The notes under the pieces are model-generated. The model made no database searches. It was not told the origin of the DNA and was given only the letters and a program-made list of their open reading frames with translations. Made by a program: the position numbers and the translations under genes. From assembly GCA_946614075.1 (NCBI GenBank), contig CAMOGO010000074.1, forward strand, positions 1 through 6,314: DNA of 6,314 nucleotides, written 5' to 3'. Below, piece by piece: positions 5,416 through 6,314 of this stretch (the stretch's first letter is position 1; each line of letters begins with the position of its first letter). This DNA is from an uncultured Lachnospiraceae bacterium (GTDB taxonomy: Bacteria > Bacillota_A > Clostridia > Lachnospirales > Lachnospiraceae).

Positions 5416-6314
5416 CTATCCGATATCCTTGCGGAGGCCTTTGGGAAGGTGGTTCTTGATGAGCCGGCCGTCGCTCTTCCCCCAGCCAAGGGAGTATCCG
5501 TCTGCGCAGATCAGGACCCAGCCGCGGCTGCCGTCTGAGGGCAAAGCCTCGCCGCGCAGGAACGCCGCTGCCTCATCGGATGTGGCAGGAAGGTCGACAC
5601 GGTGCCGGACATCCTCCTGACCCAGAGCCAGCGCCAGAGCGTGGGAGGGCTCCATCCGTCCGGGCTTTTGGGTTCCCAGATGAAGACCGGGACGGAGGAC
5701 CTTCAAGCCCTCCAGATCCGGGGTCTCCCCCGGTGCCAGATAAATCTGTTCTCCAAAGAAAATCGGCTTCCTTCCTGCAAGGAAGCTTTTTCCTTTTTCG
5801 GAAAAAACCTCTGTCAAAAGATCCTCTGCCTCAGGAGGCAGCGACTTACTTTTCCCAGCCTTCCCGGCCTTTCCCGATTTGCCAGGCTTTCCTTTCTTCC
5901 CTGCTTTCCCAGAGGTTTTCTGACGGTCCGAGGCCTGTCTGGTGTCGGCCAGTGAATAGCTGTCTTCGCCACCCGCTTCCCAGTCACCGCTTTTTCTTAA
6001 GGCCGCGACGAAATGGCCTTCTCCGTTCAGATGATGAGGAAGAAGCCGCATGGTGCGGGACAGAGCGTCGCGGGACAATGTGGCGGTCCCCGGTGTGGCG
6101 TTCTCTGGCGTGGCAGCCTCCGATGTGGCAGCCCCCAATGTGGCGGTCTCTGACGTGGCGGTCTTTATTCTTTCGGCCCACTCCGGTTTTCCTGCCTCAA
6201 AGCACTCGCCGAAGGTGTATTCTCTGTTCTGCGGCTTCTCGCCGCTCATATCCAGCAGATCGTACTCCGTTCCTTCTTCTCCCCTTGCCGCGACAAAATC
6301 CGCGATCTGGCCTT
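5416..6314 (-). CDS. rsmF: RsmF-like 16S rRNA m5C methyltransferase, C-terminal part
   Basis: The frame is open to the window edge, so the SAM-binding catalytic domain lies outside; 298 residues are visible, starting G-Q-I-A-D-F. An in-frame Met at 6249 is internal, because the reading frame continues upstream without a stop. Two family-specific C-terminal regions identify it. 'MRLLPHHLNGEGHFVAALRK' (fragment 88-107) matches the RsmF first C-terminal domain, usually 'RLWPHK..GEGHFVA'. The stretch 'LKVLRPGLHLG', 'EPSHALALAL', 'AAAFLRGE', 'GWVLICADGYSLGWGK' and 'KNHLPKGLR' (286-294) is the terminal PUA-like RNA-binding domain. RsmF/NOP2-type enzymes methylate cytosine C5 in 16S rRNA in the cytosol; the exact site cannot be read here. 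Two low-complexity linkers lengthen the protein: six 5-residue repeats (50-79) and seven Gly-Lys-x triplets (135-155). The TAG lies 2 bp from the TM2 gene's stop. Confidence 0.9.
   Translation of the reverse strand, partial: GQIADFVAARGEEGTEYDLLDMSGEKPQNREYTFGECFEAGKPEWAERIKTATSETATLGAATSEAATPENATPGTATLSRDALSRTMRLLPHHLNGEGHFVAALRKSGDWEAGGEDSYSLADTRQASDRQKTSGKAGKKGKPGKSGKAGKAGKSKSLPPEAEDLLTEVFSEKGKSFLAGRKPIFFGEQIYLAPGETPDLEGLKVLRPGLHLGTQKPGRMEPSHALALALGQEDVRHRVDLPATSDEAAAFLRGEALPSDGSRGWVLICADGYSLGWGKSDGRLIKNHLPKGLRKDIG
5766..5798 (+). terminator. Candidate intrinsic terminator for the TM2 gene, inside rsmF on the opposite strand
   Basis: GCTTCCTT (5766-5773) and AAGGAAGC (5779-5786) are perfect 8-bp arms with a 5-nt loop, followed directly by TTTTTCCTTTTT. 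This is a textbook plus-strand terminator shape. It lies about 350 nt beyond the TM2 stop, and its sequence is rsmF coding sequence (Ser-Phe-Leu-Ala-Gly-Arg-Lys). I see no better plus-strand terminator between 5413 and here. It may be chance. Confidence 0.55.
5848..5910 (-). repeat. Seven tandem 9-bp units encoding Gly-Lys-x in rsmF
   Basis: On the minus strand the stretch encodes seven consecutive G-K-x triplets (x = A, K, P, S, A, A, S), joining the first C-terminal domain to the PUA-like domain. The strong positive charge suggests contact with RNA or simple spacer growth by slippage. The third residue varies, so the units have diverged. Confidence 0.85.
6077..6166 (-). repeat. Six tandem 15-bp units encoding x-x-A-T-x in rsmF
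   Basis: Six exact-length units start at 6077, 6092, 6107, 6122, 6137 and 6152. All share GTGGC at unit positions 4-8 (plus strand), which encodes the invariant Ala-Thr. The protein units are KTATS, ETATL, GAATS, EAATP, ENATP and GTATL. They lie between the end of the methyltransferase core and the 'RLLPHH' domain. The period is a multiple of three, so gain or loss of a unit would keep the frame. Confidence 0.92.

Noticed and set aside
6247..6249. ATG at 6249 as the true start of the RsmF-like gene.
   Set aside because: The frame stays open upstream to the window edge with plausible family sequence (I-A-D-F-V), and the methyltransferase domain must precede this point.

Overview
The window reads as a moderately GC-rich chromosome segment of an anaerobic Firmicute, most likely a gut-type member of the Clostridia (Lachnospirales/Oscillospirales-like). 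This is inferred from the Firmicutes-style asnA and C-terminally extended RsmF, strong GGAGG-type ribosome sites with an occasional TTG start, and a Tat-exported flavin reductase of the kind common in gut anaerobes. No species can be named from the sequence alone. No CRISPR array, insertion sequence, tRNA or rRNA is visible.

Layout, left to right. (1) The 3' end of a plus-strand S41 (C-terminal processing peptidase-like) gene, 2-361, whose visible active-site positions look non-canonical. (2) A short gap with a bidirectional hairpin terminator (404-446). (3) A minus-strand Tat-signal FAD reductase of the fumarate reductase/flavocytochrome c superfamily (503-2263). (4) A 257-bp divergent regulatory region containing several dyads. 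(5) A plus-strand LysR-type regulator (2521-3417, TTG start). (6) Minus-strand asnA, ammonia-dependent asparagine synthetase (3404-4414), overlapping the lysR 3' end by 14 bp. (7) A 279-bp divergent region with two good sigma-A-type promoters and a perfect 8-bp-arm palindrome. (8) A plus-strand zinc-ribbon/TM2 membrane protein (4694-5413). (9) The 3' part of a minus-strand rsmF-like rRNA m5C methyltransferase gene (5416 to the window edge), ending 2 bp from the previous gene.

How the parts work together. The LysR regulator and the reductase form a divergent pair and are the likeliest functional unit: an exported, substrate-induced reductase that may use an organic molecule as electron acceptor. 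The substrate is not evident, and the usual fumarate reductase catalytic residues are not recognisable. The other genes look like housekeeping or envelope functions.

The most unusual features are structural. Two tail-to-tail gene pairs have almost no space between them, and good intrinsic terminators lie inside the opposing coding sequence: the asnA terminator inside lysR, and a candidate terminator for the TM2 gene inside rsmF. The rsmF linkers also carry two different in-frame minisatellites, six 15-bp units and seven 9-bp Gly-Lys-x units. The neighbouring TM2 gene has a 45-bp-period repeat of its own.
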